A stretch of 64,000 nt of DNA from Cherax quadricarinatus (GCF_038502225.1 NC_091340.1:31746540-31810539), one strand, 5' to 3'; numbered from the stretch's first letter, positions 10,782 to 23,835 are shown. Translations and numbers: made by a program. Notes: generated by a model not told the origin, from the letters alone.

Positions 10782-12170
10782 GGGAGAGAGGCAGCATCAT
10801 CCACACAGGAGAGAGGCAGCATCATCCACACAGGAGAGAGGCAGCATCATCCACACAGGAGAGAGGCAGCATCATCCACACAGGAGAGAGGCAGCATCAT
10901 CCACACAGGAGAGAGGCAGCGTCAGCCACACAGGAGAGAGGCAGCATCAAAAACACAGGAGAGAGGCAGCATCAACCACACAGGAGAGAGGCAGCATCAA
11001 CTACACAGAAGAGAGGCAGCATCAACCACACAGGAGAGAGGCAGCACCAACCACACAGGAGACAGGCAGTATCAACCACACAGGAGAGAGGCAGCATCAA
11101 CCACACAGGAGAGAGGCAGCATCAACCACACAGGAGAGAGGCAGTATCAACCACACAGGAGAGAGGCAGCATCAACCACACAGGAGAGAGGCAACATCAA
11201 CCACACAGGAGAGAGGCAGTATCAACCACACAGGAAAGAGGAAGCATCAACCACACAGGAGAGAGGCAGTATCAACCACACAGGAGAGAGGTAGTATTAT
11301 CCACACAGGAGAGAGGCAGTATCAACCACACAGGAGAGAGGCAGCATCAACCACACAGGAGATAGGCAGTATCAACCACACAGGAGAGAGGCAGCATCAA
11401 CCACACAGGAGAGAGGCAGCATCAACCACACAGGAGAGAGGCAGTATCAACCACACAGGACAGAGACAGTATCAACCACACAGGAGAGAGGCAGCATCAA
11501 CCACACAGGAGAGAGGCAGCATCAACCACACAGGAGAGAGGCAGTATCAACCACACAGGAGAGAGGCAGCATCAACCACACAGGAGAGAGGCAGCATCAA
11601 CCACACAGGAGAGAGGCAGCATCAACCACACAGGAGAGAGGCAGCATCAACCACACAGGAGAGAGGCAGCATCAACCACACAGGAGAGAGGCAGCATCAA
11701 CCACACAGGAGAGAGGCAGCATCAACCACACATGAGAGAGGCAGCACCAACCACACAGGAGAGAGGCAACATCAACCACACAGGAGAGAGGCAGCATCAA
11801 CCACACAGGAGAGAGGCAGCATCAACCACACAGGAGAGAGGCAGCATCAACCACACAGGAGAGAGGCAGCATCAACCACACAGGAGAGAGGCAGCATCAA
11901 CCACACAGGAGAGAGGCAGCATCAACCACACAGGAGAGAGGCAGCATCAACCACACAGGAGAGAGGCAGCATCAACCACACAGGAGAGAGGCAGCACCAA
12001 CCACACAGGAGAGAGGCAACATCAACCACACAGGAGAGAGGCAGCATCAACCACACAGGAGAGAGGCAGCATCAACCACACAGGAGAGAGGCAGCATCAA
12101 CCACACAGGAGAGAGGCAGCATCAACCACACAGGAGAGAGGCAGCATCAACCACACAGTAGAGAGGCAGC
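10782..12170. repeat. 25-bp minisatellite, about 55 copies
   Basis: The unit includes GAGAGGCAGCATCAACC and CACACAG. Variants differ by single bases (CATC/TATC, CATCC/CAACC). As 25 is not a multiple of 3, all plus-strand frames read the same sequence and stay open together, so long frames here are not genes. Confidence 0.95.
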
Positions 12171-12227
12171 CGCAGAATTCTCAAGAGAATATTCTTCATT
12201 TTTCTTATCACTTGAAGTCGTGGGGAT

Positions 12228-13256
12228 GCGATGCTGCTCCCGGGAAGATGCTTCTCCCTGGAAAATGCTGCTCCTGGGAAGATGCTGCTCCTGGGAAGAT
12301 GCTGCTCCCGGGAAGATGCTTCTCCCTGGAAAATGCTGCTCCTGGGAAGATGCTGCTCCTGGGAAGATGCTGCTCCCGGGAAGATGCTGCTCCTGGGAAG
12401 ATGCTGCTCCCGGGAAGATGATGCTCCCGGGAAGATGCTGCTCCTGGGAAAATGCTGCTCCTGGGAAGATGCTGCTCCTGGGAAGATGCTGCTCCTGGGA
12501 AGATGCTGCTCCTGGAAAGATGCTGCTCCTGGGAAGATGCTGCTCCTGGGAAGATGCTTCTCACCGGGAAGATGCTGCTCCTGGGAAGATGCTGCTCCTG
12601 GGAAGATGCTTCTCCCGGGAAGATGCTGCTCCTTGGAAGATGCTGCTCCTGGGAAGATGCTGCTCCTGGGAAGATGCTGCTCGTGGGAAGATGTTGCTCG
12701 TGGCAAGATGCTGCTCCTGGGAAGATGCTGCTTCTGAGAAGATGCTGCTCCTGGAAAGATGCTGCTAGTGGGAAGATGCTGCTTCTGAGAAGATGCTGCT
12801 CCTGGGAAGATGCTTCTCTTGGGAAGATGCTGCTTTTGGGAAGATGCTGCTCCTGGGAAGATGCTGCTCCTGGGAAGATGCTTCTCCTGAGAAGATGCTG
12901 CTCCTGGGAAGATGCTGCTCCTGGGAAGATGCTGCTCCTGGGAAGATGCCTCTCCTGGGAAGATGCTGCTCCTGGGAAGATGCTGCTCCTGGGAAGATGC
13001 TGCTGCTGGGAAGATGCTGCTCCTGGGAAGATGCTGCTCCTGGGAAGATGCCTCTCCTGGGAAGATGCTGCTCATGGGAAGATGCTGCTCCTGGGAAGAT
13101 GCTGCTCCTGGAAAGATGCTGCTAGTGGGAAGATGCTGCTCCTGGGAAGATGCTGTTCATGGGCAGATGCTGCTCATGGGCAGATGCTGCTCCTGGGAAG
13201 ATGCTGCCCCTGGGAAGATGCTGCTAGTGGGAAGATGCTGATCCTGGAAGATGGTT
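12228..13256. repeat. 17-bp minisatellite, about 60 copies
   Basis: The unit is GATGCTGCTCCTGGGAA with one- and two-base variants. It begins about 60 bp after the 25-bp array ends. Long frames in several phases and on both strands are a by-product. Confidence 0.95.
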
Positions 13257-13416
13257 GCTGAGGGAGTGGGAAAACTGGGAAGAAATTGAGAGAGGTGAGA
13301 GTTGAGTGGTGAGAAGTGAGTGGTAGTGGTGAGAGACGAGGACAAAGATCAGTGAGACCAAGAGCTGAGTGAGATAGGCGAGTAGGAATGTTGAAGCATG
13401 GGAGAAAATGTGAGAG

Positions 13417-14329
<913 letters not shown>

Positions 14330-14611
14330 TCTCAGTAGTAGTAACCAGTTACCAGTAACCACTGTGCCAGTTGACTCACGACCAACCGTCTCTGCCTGAG
14401 TCACTGTCTGAACTCATATTGCGCTGACCTGGCAGTATTCAAAGACCCTCTCACATATGGGTGCTATGGGCGGCCAGTCAGTCAGTTGTACGAGAGAGAG
14501 CAGAGAGACTAGGTAACGGCTGTAAGGGCGCTACCCACATTATCTGTAATTATACGTACTACCAGCCTACGTGAGTATTTCTTTACCTAATCCACGTGTC
14601 GAACTCCCACA

Positions 14612-14612
<1 letters not shown>
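14330..14612. other. No recognisable feature
   Basis: Mixed sequence between the (GA)n tracts. Nothing identified. Confidence 0.4.

Positions 14613-14653
<41 letters not shown>
14613..14653. repeat. (GA)n microsatellite
   Basis: About 40 bp of GA directly upstream of a LINE 3' fragment. Confidence 0.9.
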
Positions 14654-14656
<3 letters not shown>

Positions 14657-14664
14657 GTGGAAGG

Positions 14665-14788
14665 ATATGCAGTACAGTATATGGGCCAGTGGGCCACCAG
14701 CAGCAACAACCTGGTTGACCAGACAAGCACCAGACGAGCCTGGCCCAAGGTCGGGCTCCGGGAGTTGAAAACTCCGGCAACTCATCTA
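14665..14788 (+). mobile_element. 3' end fragment of a second CR1-like LINE family
   Basis: Contains CAGCAGCAACAACCTGG, TTGACCAGACAAGCACC and GAGCCTGGCCCAAG. It matches 36832-36935, which follows a LINE C-terminal coding piece. Only the untranslated 3' region is present here. Confidence 0.65.
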
Positions 14789-14837
14789 AGAGGGAGTTAG
14801 TGTTGTTAATATTTTCACGGAGAATGGGAGTACTAAC

Positions 14838-14940
14838 AGGTAAGGGAGAGGAGTTTACCTGGAGTTTACCTGGAGAGAGTTCCGGGGGTCAACGCCCCCG
14901 CGGCCCGGTCTGTGACCAGGCCTCCTGGTGGATCAGAAAT
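14838..14940 (-). mobile_element. LINE 3' end fragment with short tandem tail
   Basis: On the plus strand GAGTTTACCTG is repeated twice from about 14850 and is followed by GTTCCGGGGGTCAACGCC and GACCAGGCCTCCTGG. Read on the minus strand this is a LINE 3' end finishing in tandem CCAGGTAAACT units. It is a third CR1-like family judged by its tail. Confidence 0.5.
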
Positions 14941-15029
14941 GTAGAAAATATAAAGGAAGGGTAGAGCACAAAATGGAAGATGTGTGAGGACCAAGGAAGA
15001 GAGGAACTGAAGAGGGTAGGAGAGAGAGG

Positions 15030-15320
15030 CAGCTCTAGAGGGAGAGGGAGGCAGGAGCTCTATGGGGAGAGGGAGGCAGGAGCTCTAGATGAAGAAGGAG
15101 ATAGGAGCTCTAGGGTGAGAAGGAGGCAGGAGCTCTAGGGAAAGAGGGAGACAGGAGCTCTAGAGGAAGAGGGAGGCAGGAGCTCTAGGGGGAGAGGGAG
15201 GCAGGAGCTCTATGGGGAGAGGGAAGCAGGAGCTCTAGGGGGAGAGGGAGGCAGGAGCTCTAGGGGAAGAGGGAGACAGGTGGTCTAGGGGGAGAGGGAG
15301 GCAGGAGCTCTAGGAGACGG
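15030..15320. repeat. 25-bp minisatellite, about 11 copies
   Basis: The unit contains GCAGGAGCTCTAGGG and GAGAGGGAG with substitutions. It is purine-rich on the plus strand and unrelated in sequence to the 25-bp array at 10.8 kb. Confidence 0.9.
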
Positions 15321-15467
15321 GGGAAGAGAATGGAGAGAAGAGCTCTAAAGGGTACGGAAAGGTGAGATATTATACGAATTAGTGGGAAGGAGAAGTGTTG
15401 AAGAGGTCAGAGGAAGATGAGAGATGCTCTAGGTGGCAGTGGAAGGGCAAAGGTGCATTGAGGAAGT

Positions 15468-16150
15468 TCAAGGGTACATTGTGGAAGTTCAAAAGTGCAC
15501 TGTTGAAGTTCAAAGGTGCACTGTTGAAGTTCAAAGGTGCACTGTTGAAGTTCAAAGGTGCACTGTTGAAGTTCAAAGGTGCACTGTTGAAGTTCAAAGG
15601 CGCACTGTTGAAGTTCAAAGGCGCACTGTTGAAGTTCAAAGGTGCACTGTTGAAGTTCAAAGGTGCACTGTTGAAGTTCAAAGGTGCACTGTTGAAGTTC
15701 AAAGGCGCACTGTTGAAGTTCAAAAGTGTACTGTTGAAGTTCAAAGGTGCACTGTTGAAGTTCAAAGGTGCACTGTTGAAGTTCAAAGGTGCACTGTTGA
15801 AGTTCAAAGGTGCACTGTTGAAGTTCAAAGGTGCACTGTTGAAGTTCAAAGGTGCACTGTTGAAGTTCAAAGGTGCACTGTTGAAGTTCAAAGGTGCACT
15901 GTTGAAGTTCAAAGGTGCACTGTTGAAGTTCAAAGGCGCACTGTTGAAGTTCAAAAGTGCACTGTTGAAGTTCAAAGGTGCACTGTTGAAGTTCAAAGGT
16001 GCACTGTTGAAGTTCAAAGGTGCACTGTTGAAGTTCAAAGGTGCACTGTTGAAGTTCAAAGGTGCACTGTTGAAGTTCAAAGGTGCACTGTTGAAGTTCA
16101 AAGGTGCACTGTTGAAGTTCAAAGGTGCACTGTTGAAGTTCAAAGGCGCA
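15468..16150. repeat. 21-bp minisatellite, about 32 copies
   Basis: The unit starts TTGAAGTTCAAAGGTGC. Because 21 is a multiple of 3, frames stay open: ALLKFKG on plus, LNFNSAP on minus. Copies differ mainly at one position (GGTGCA/GGCGCA), which points to recent homogenisation. I see no sign that either frame is a gene. Confidence 0.95.
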
Positions 16151-16210
16151 CTGGGAAAAGAGAGAGAGTGGAGGAAGAAAATTATTTCATATCTATGCAA
16201 AATTTAACCC

Positions 16211-16462
16211 TGACTGGTTTATGACGCGGTGTGTTCTCGTGGTTACTGAGGGACATTACCAGCTCTAGGTATGGAGACAGTGAGAGCCAGCAACCTGTGA
16301 CGAGTGTTCAAAATCCTTCTTCAGTGTGACTTTGTAAATGGTTCGAATTGGACAGAAACTTCTGACCTGGATCATTCACAAAGTCACTATGTCCGGGTTA
16401 TTTGTATATGAATTATTCTTCATCTCTGAATTCATAATTTAATATCACTTGATAATATACGA
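16211..16462 (+). mobile_element. Weak Penelope-like relic
   Basis: CTTTGTAAATGG at 16330 is followed by an imperfect hairpin and AGAAAC, the same order as at 37091 and, more loosely, 31200. A second short piece, GGGTTATTTGTATATG (~16396), resembles the tail found after those sites. Heavily decayed. Confidence 0.3.
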
Positions 16463-16610
16463 CCTGTGGCATGCAGAGTTTGTTACACTCCCATATAGGC
16501 TGCCTCCCAACCAGCGAACCGGGTGCTGAGGGTTTAACGATCGATAGGGTACCCATCGTTAAATCAGTAACTTGGTTCATTGGCCAATCACAGGTAAGCC
16601 CGACAAAGCT
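16463..16610 (-). repeat. Dispersed repeat shared with 32535-32690
   Basis: On the minus strand it contains GGTTCGCTGGTTGGGAGG and, further on, CTGCATGCCACA. Both occur in the same order on the plus strand at 32592 and 32676. The family is unknown. The AATAAAG just before the second motif in the other copy could be a polyadenylation signal of an LTR. Confidence 0.45.
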
Positions 16611-17494
16611 GAAGCAACGTTGTTCACTTGCGGTAACCATTGGCAGACTTGCCTACCTGCTGGTTGAGTATGGTGCACTTTCTCAGGCTTCTGCTTTGCC
16701 ATCAGTCACCGTGGTGTACACATTATTCCTCTGTACAAATATACATTATAGTCTACTGCTGAGTTTGTTTGCTCCAGTTCCATTATGACCAGGTGTCACA
16801 GGCCATTCATTACCTGTGTTCCTAATACGACCCGTTCAGTGGTGTCATTAATCTTATAGGAGGGTCGTGGTATGGAGCAATCGGTATTGAACGAGGGTGT
16901 TCAACACAGCAGTCACTGACGCTGAGTGAAGACGAAGTGTTTCTTGGCTTAAAAATTAAAAGAAAACACTATTGTTTATGCACAAATAAGAGGAAAAAGC
17001 TTATGACGACGTCGTTGTGTTGTCCCAATCACGGGAATAATTTAATCAGGTACATGAAACGTGTCATCTAATGATGATCGGAGTTGTGGCCTCACTAAGA
17101 GGTCTGAAAAGATTCGTAAAGAATTACTGAACGAGGTAACTTAGTTACGTTCGTTAATGGAGAATAATCATGGGAAATAATATACACAATAGAACTGATC
17201 AATTCTAGATCAGTCACCCCGAGAATTACTGAAGCGGCAAAAGACTAGATATTGATCGGAGGGACCGCAACAATTGATTTTTAGCCACCGTAGAGGGAAA
17301 AGAAAGATTCAGGTGAGAGAGGGAGTCACAGCAAGGGTGTGGGACCTTGATAACGTCGGCCACGTACATAACAGTAAGGACACGCATATCTTTCCTGTGG
17401 CTCTTGCAGAGAAGAGATAAAGTCCATTCTCATTTATCTACCTTTCCATGTGTTGGAGAGAAACAGTATGAAATACAGCCGCGTTGGATAACTT
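16611..17494. other. No recognisable feature
   Basis: About 880 bp of mixed, mostly AT-rich sequence. No domain, tandem array or terminal repeat found. Confidence 0.4.
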
Positions 17495-17615
17495 CCCAAA
17501 TACAGTATAGTGCGATCCTCTTCTGTCAACGCTTCGCCCACACGGTGGCCTTTATCAACTCACAAACAGATCTACTTGTTGAGGAAGGATATCCCTGTGC
17601 ACTCAGTGGCTAGTT
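17495..17615 (-). mobile_element. Penelope-like element relic
   Basis: On the minus strand: GTAGATCTGTTTGTGAG, then TTGATAA, a hairpin, GCGAAGCGTTGAC and AGAGGATCGCA. The same succession occurs beside a Penelope endonuclease fragment at 52.3 kb. The 24-bp array begins just downstream on the plus strand. Confidence 0.5.
17525..17559 (-). ncRNA. Hammerhead-like hairpin core (relic)
   Basis: TTGATAA, hairpin of a CCAC/GTGG type, then GCGAAGCGTTGAC. GAAAC has become GAAGC and the core G is A, so it is presumably inactive. Confidence 0.3.
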
Positions 17616-17624
17616 TGTTACGTA

Positions 17625-20600
17625 TAGCACACCTTCTAGTACTGGGTATGGTCCACCTTCTAGTACTGGGTATGGTCCACCTTCTAGTACTGGGTATGGT
17701 CCACCTTCTAGTACTGGGTATGGTCCATCTTCTAGTACTGGGTATGGTCCACCTTCTAGTACTGGGTATGGTCCACCTTCTAGTACTGGGTATGGTCCAC
17801 CTTCTAGTACTGGGTATGGTCCACCTTCTAGTACTGGGTATGGTCCACCTTCTAGTACTGGGTATGGTCCATCTTCTAGTACTGGGTATGGTCCACCTTC
17901 TAGTACTGGGTATGGTCCACCTTCTAGTACTGGGTATGGTCCACCTTCTAGTACTGGGTATGGTCCACCTTCTAGTACTGGGTATGGTCCACCTTCTAGT
18001 ACTGGGTATGGTCCATCTTCTAGTACTGGGTATGGTCCACCTTCTAGTACTGGGTATGGTCCACCTTCTAGTACTGGGTATGGTCCACCTTCTAGTACTG
18101 GGTATGGTCCACCTTCTAGTACTGGGTATGGTCCACCTTCTAGTACTGGGTATGGTCCACCTTCTAGTGCTGGGTATGGTCCACCATCTAGTACTGGGAA
18201 TAGCCCACCTTCTAGTAATAGGCAGGGCTCACCTTCTAGTACTGGGTAGGGCCCACCTTCTAGTACTAGCCAGAACCCATCTTCTAGTACCGGGTAGGGC
18301 CCACCTTCTAGTACTGACCAGAGCCCATCTTCTAGTACTGGGTAGGGCCCACCTTCTAGTACTGGGTAGGGCCCGTCTTCTAGTACTGGGTAGGCTCCAC
18401 CTTCTAGTACTGGGTAGGGCCCACCTACTAGTACTGGCCAGAGCCCATCTTCTAGTACCGGGAAGGACCCACCTTCTAGTACTGACCAGAGCCCACCTTC
18501 TAGTACTGGGTAGGGCCCACCTTCTAGTACTGGGTAGGGCCCGTCTTCTAGTACTGGGTAGGGCCCACCTAGTACTGGCCAGAGCTCATCTTCTAGTACC
18601 GGGTAGGACCCACCTTCTAGTACTGACCAGAGCCCATCTTCTAGTACTGGGTAGGGCCCACCTTCTAGTACTGGGTAGGGCCCGTCTTCTAGTACTGGGT
18701 AGGGCCCACCTTCTAGTACTGGCCAGAGCTCATCTTCTAGTACCGGGTAGGACCCACCTTCTAGTACTGACCAGAGCCCATCTTCTAGTACTGGGTAGGG
18801 CCCACCTTCTAGTACTGGGTAGGGCCCGTCTTCTAGTACTGGGTAGGGCCCACCTTCTAGTACTGGCCAGAGCTCATCTTCTAGTACCGGGTAGGACCCA
18901 CCTTCTAGTACTGACCAGAGCCCATCTTCTAGTACTGGGTAGGGCCCACCTTCTAGTACTGGGTAGGGCCCGTCTTCTAGTACTGGGTAGGGCCCACCTT
19001 CTAGTACTGGCCAGAGCTCATCTTCTAGTACCGGGTAGGACCCACCTTCTAGTACTGACCAGAGCCCATCTTCTAGTACTGGGTAGGGCCCACCTTCTAG
19101 TACTGGGTAGGACCCGTCTTCTAGTACTGGGTAGGCTCCACCTTCTAGTACTGGGTAGGGCCCACCTTCTAGTACTGGGTAGGGTCCACCTTCTTGTACT
19201 GGGTAGGGCCCATCTTCTGGTACTGGGTAGGGCCCACCTTCTGGTACTTGGTAGGGCCCATCTTCTAGTACTGGCCAGAGCCCATCTTCAAGTACTGGGT
19301 AGGGTCCACCTCCTACTGCTGGGTAGGGCCCATCTTCTGGTACTGGGTAGGGCCCACCTTCTGGTACTGGGTAGGGCCCATCTTCTGGTACTGGGTAGGG
19401 CCCACCTTCTGGTACTGGGTAGGGCCCATCTTCTAGTACTGGGTAGGGCCCACCTTCTAGTACTGGGTAGAGCCCATCTTCTAGTACTGGGTATGGCCCA
19501 CCTTCTAGTACTGGGTAGGGTCCATCTTCTGGTACTGGGTAGGGCCCACCTTCTAGTACTGGGTAGGGCCCATCTTCCGGTACTGCGTAGGGCCCACCTT
19601 CTAGTATTGGGTAGGGCCCACCTTCTGGTACTGGGTAGGGCCCACCTTCTGGTCCTGGGTAGGGCCCATCTTCTTGAACTGGGTAGGGCCCACCTTCTAG
19701 TACTGGGTAGGGCCCATCTTCTGGTACTGGGTAGGGCCCATCTTCTAGTACTGGGTAGGGCCCACCTTCTAGTACTGGGTAGGGCCCATCTTCTGGTACT
19801 GGGTAGGGCCCACCTTCTAGTACTGGGTAAGGCCCACCTTCTGGTACTGGGTAGGGCCCACCTTCTGGTACTGGGAAGGACCCACCTTCTAGTAGTGGGT
19901 AGCGCCCATCTTCTAGTACTGGGTAGGGCCCATCTTCTGGTACTGGGTATGGCCCACCTTCTAGTACTGGGTAGGGCCCATCTTCTAATACTGGGCAGGG
20001 CCCACCTTCTAATACTGGGTAGGGCCCACCTTCTAGTACTGGCCAGAGCCCATCTTCTAGTACCGGGTAGGACCCACCTTCTAGTACTGACCAGAGCCCA
20101 TCTTCTAGTACTGGGTAGGGCCCACCATCTAGTACTGGGAAGGGCCCGTCTTCTAGTACTGGGTAGGCTCCACCTTCTAGTACTGGGTAGGGCCCACTTT
20201 CTAGTACTGGCCAGAGCCCATCTTCTAGTACCGGGTAGGACCCACCTTCCAGTACTGACCAGAGCCCGTCTTCTAGTACTGCGTAGGGCCCACCTTCTAG
20301 TACTGGGTAGGGCCCACCTTCTAGTACTGGCCAGAGCTCATTTTCTAGTACCGGGTAGGACCCACCTTCTAGTACTGACCAGAGCCCATCTTCTAGTACT
20401 GGGTAGGGCCCACCTTCTAGTACTGTGTAGGGCCCGTCTTCTAGTACTGGGTAGGTTCCACCTTCTAGTACTGGGTAGGGCCCACCTTCTAGTACTGGGT
20501 AGGGTCCACCTTCTTGTACTGGGTAGGGCCCACCTTCTAGTACTGGGTAGGGCCCACCTTCTAGTACTGGCCAGAGCTCATCTTCTAGTACCGGGTAGGA

Positions 20601-21590
20601 CCCACATTCTAGTACTGACCAGAACCCATCTTCTAGTACTGGGTAGGGCCCACCTTCTAGTACTGGGTAGGGCCCGTCTTCTAGTACTGGGTAGGGCCCA
20701 TCTTCTAGTACTGGGTAGGGCCCATCTTCTGGTACTGGGTAGGGCCCATCTTCTGGTACTGGGTAGGGCCCACCTTCTAGTACTGGGTAGGGCCCACCTT
20801 CTAATACTGGGCAGGGCCCACCTTCTAATACTGGGTAGGGCCCACCTTCTAGTACTGGGTAGGGCCCACCTTCTGGTACTGGGTAGGGCCCACCTTCTAA
20901 TACAGGGTAGGGCCCACCTTCTAATACTTTGTAGGGCCCACCTTCTGGTATTGGGTAGGGTCCACCTTCTAGTACTGGGTAGGGCCCATCTTCTAGTACT
21001 GGGTAGGGCTCGCCTTCTGGAACTGGGTAGGGCCCACCTTCTAATACTGGGAAGGGCCCACCTTCTAATACTGGGCAGGGCCCACCTTCTAGTAATGGGT
21101 ATGGTCCACCTTCTAGTACTGGGGTGGGCACTTTCTAGTACTGAGTAGGGCCCACCTTCTAGCACTGGGTATGGTCCACCTTCTAGTACTGGGTAGGGCC
21201 CACCTTCTACTACTGGGTAGGGCCCACTTTCTAGTACTGAGAAGGTCACACCTTCTAGTACTGTGTAAGGTCCACTTTCTAGTACTGGGTAGGGCTCACC
21301 TTCTAGCACTAATCAGGGCCCACCTTCTAGTACTGGGTAGGGTCCACCTTCTACTACTAGGCAGGGCCCACCTTCTTCTACCGGTAGGGCCTACCTTCTA
21401 GTACTGGGTAGGGCTCACCTAGTTCTGGGTAGGGCCCACCTTCTAGTACTGGGTATGGCCCACCTTCTAGTACTGGGCATGGCCCACCTTCTAGTGCTGG
21501 GTAGGACCCAGTTTCTAGTACTGGGTAGGGCCCATCAATTACTTGGCAGGGCTCACCTTCTAGTACTAGGCAGGGCCCAATACACTCACT
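17625..21590. repeat. 24-bp minisatellite, about 160 copies
   Basis: The unit reads LLVLGRAH on the plus strand and GGPYPVLE on the minus strand. Both frames are open for more than 1,100 codons (17510-21148 plus, 21131-17610 minus) because the unit is a multiple of 3 and lacks stops in those phases. Early copies are homogeneous (TATGGTCCACC type). From about 18.3 to 19.1 kb six variant units alternate in a fixed order, giving a 144-bp higher-order repeat. The 3' part (21.1-21.6 kb) is degenerate with indels. The only indel I noticed before that is 3 bp, near 18570. Confidence 0.95.
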
Positions 21591-23000
21591 CAGGTGTCAC
21601 ATACACTCACACAGGTGTCACATACACACACAGGTGTTACATACCCTCACACATGTGTCACAAACACTCACACAGGTGTCACATACACTCACACTGGTGT
21701 CACATACACTCATACAGGTGTCACAAACACTCACACAGGCGACACATACACTCACACAGGTGTCACATACACACACATGTGTTACATACCCTCACACATG
21801 TGTCACAAACACTCACACAGGTGTCACATACACTCACACATGTGTCACAAACACTCACACAGGTGTCACAAACACTCACACAGGTGTCACATACACTCAC
21901 ACAGGTGTCACAAACACTCACACAGGTGACACATACACACACAGGTGTCACAAATACTCACACAGGTGTCACAAACACTCACACAGGTGTCACATACACT
22001 CACACAGATGTCACAAACACTCACACAGGTGTCACATACACTCACACAAGTGTCACATACACTCACACAGGTGTCACAAAAACTCACACAGGTGTCACAA
22101 ACACTCACACAGGTGACACATACTCACACAGGTGTCACAAACACTCACTCAGGTGTCACAAACACTCACTCAGGTATCACATACACTCACACAGGTGTCA
22201 CAAACACTCACACAGGTGACACATACACACACAGGTGTCACAAACACTCACACAGGTGTCACAAACACTCACACAGGTGTCACATACACTCACACAGGTG
22301 TCACAAGCACTCACACAGGTGTCACAAACACTCACACAGGTGTCACACACACTCACACAGGTGTCACAAATACTCACACAGGTGTCACAAACACTCACAC
22401 AGGTGTCACATACACTCACACAGATGTCACACTCACACAGGTGTCACATATACTCACACAGGTGTCACAAATACTCACACAGGTGTCACAAACACTCACA
22501 CAGGTGTCACATACACTCACACAGATGTCACACTCACACAGGTGTCACATACACTCACACAGATGTCACATACACTCACACAGGTGTTACAAACACTCAC
22601 ACAGGTGTCACAAACACTCACACAGGTGACACATACACACACAGGTGTCACAAACACTCACACAGGTGTCACAAACACTCACACAGGTGTCACATACACT
22701 CACACAGGTGTCACAAACACTCAGACAGGTGTCACAAACACTCACACAGGTGTCACAAACACTCACACAGGTGTCACAAACACTCACACAGGTGTCACAA
22801 ACACTCACACAGGTGTCACATACACTCACACAGGTGTCACATACACTCACACAGGTGTCACAAACACTCACACAGGTGTCACAAACACTCACACAGGTGT
22901 CACATACACTCACACAGGTGTCACATACACTCACACAGGTGTCACATACACTCACACAGGTGTCACAAACACTAACAAAGGTGACACAAGCGCGCAGGTG
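21584..23000. repeat. 21-bp minisatellite, about 67 copies
   Basis: The unit contains TGTCACATACACTCACAC and varies mainly at CATAC/CAAAC. A few shorter units (CACACACAGG, TGTCACACTC) break phase, so frames such as TGVTYTH and VCDTCVS are not genes. It follows the 24-bp array without a gap. Confidence 0.95.
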
Positions 23001-23449
23001 TCACAATCACCACATACACACACCCCTCATGGTTCTATTACGTTTGTGATTGCATTTTTAATCCCCTGTGTTTACTGGTCCCCTCTTTTAATATACTGCT
23101 TTCTGACCATTTTTTTCAAGAATATATTTTAATATTTCTAATATCGTAGCTCCAAGTTTAAAAAATAAAAAATAATACTGTTTTTGAGGGCTTAAAAATA
23201 TCCAAATTGTAAATTTTTGTAATATTTTGTATATATTATTTTGGTTGCAGGTATTGTACTTACCACTTATATTTCTGACTCTGGCTAATTGGTTTCTCTA
23301 AATCCCTTTACAAATATTGTCTTGCAAATATTTCAACGATACGTCAGTTGGATGTAGGTCATAACTATAGGTTGGGTAAGCGTAGACTTCACTGTAGATT
23401 AATGGTTCACTTATTGATTAATGGTTCACTTGTAGATTAATGGTTCAGT
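23001..23449. other. AT-rich sequence, no gene
   Basis: AT-rich spacer. ATTAATGGTTCACTT-like segments recur three times at 23397-23445. Nothing else recognised. Confidence 0.4.
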
Positions 23450-23835
23450 GAACCGACAAGTTGATGACCGAGACACTTGTGATAAGATTAAGATAAGATA
23501 AGATTTCGTTCGGATTTTTAACCCCGGAGGGTTAGCCACCCAGGATAACCCAAGAAAGTCAGTGCGTCATCGAGGACTGTCTAACTTATTTCCATTGGGG
23601 TCCTTAATCTTGTCCCCCAGGATGCGACTCACACCAGTCGACTAACACCCAGGTACCTATTTGCTGCTAGGTGAACAGGACAACAGGTGTAAGGAAACGT
23701 GTCGAAATTTTTCCACCCGCCGGGAATCGAACCCGGGCCCTCCGTGTGTGAAGCGGGAGCTTTAGCCACCAGGCCACCGGGCCACACTTATGTGTCTTTA
23801 GTATGGAAACTTTTCGCTAGATAGTGGCTTAGTTA
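23450..23835 (-). mobile_element. Penelope-like relic split by a SINE
   Basis: Left part: CCGACAAGTTGATGACC (23454). Right part: GTGTCTTTAGTATGGAAAC and TTTTCGCTAGATAGTGGC. Together they resemble 31612-31685, where CTGACAAGTTGATCATG leads to GGAAACGTTTCGCC. The interruption is the SINE at 23482-23783. Confidence 0.5.
23482..23783 (-). mobile_element. tRNA-derived SINE (tRNA-Val-like head)
   Basis: Read on the minus strand: a head with A-box-like TGGCCTGGTGGCTAAAGC, an anticodon-loop-like TTCACAC (CAC, valine) and a perfect B box GGTTCGATTCC; a body with AGGTACCTGGGTG and GCATCCTGGGGGACAAG; and a tail of ATCTT-type repeats. It is flanked by ACACTTGTG (23473-23481) and ACACTTATG (23784-23792), a 9-bp target-site duplication with one mismatch. 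A related copy lies at 37390-37600 on the plus strand. This is not a functional tRNA gene: the acceptor stem does not close and a long body follows. Confidence 0.85.

Noticed and set aside
10443..13261. Long repetitive proteins with HTGERQ-like residues, resembling zinc-finger linkers
   Set aside because: The HTGER similarity is chance from the 25-bp unit. There are no Cys/His pairs, and all plus-strand frames read the same repeat.
15395..16207. Amphipathic ALLKFKG repeat protein
   Set aside because: 21-bp minisatellite. Other frames and the opposite strand are equally open, and the flanks show no gene signals.
17510..21148. A 1,212-codon plus-strand gene
   Set aside because: It is the 24-bp minisatellite read in frame. 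The minus strand is open over the same stretch, and there is no unique domain at either end.
21584..23000. CRISPR-like array of 21-bp repeats
   Set aside because: Units are directly contiguous with no spacers, and the context is eukaryotic.
23715..23783. Functional tRNA-Val gene
   Set aside because: The B box is perfect, but the acceptor stem does not close and a SINE body, tail and target duplication follow.
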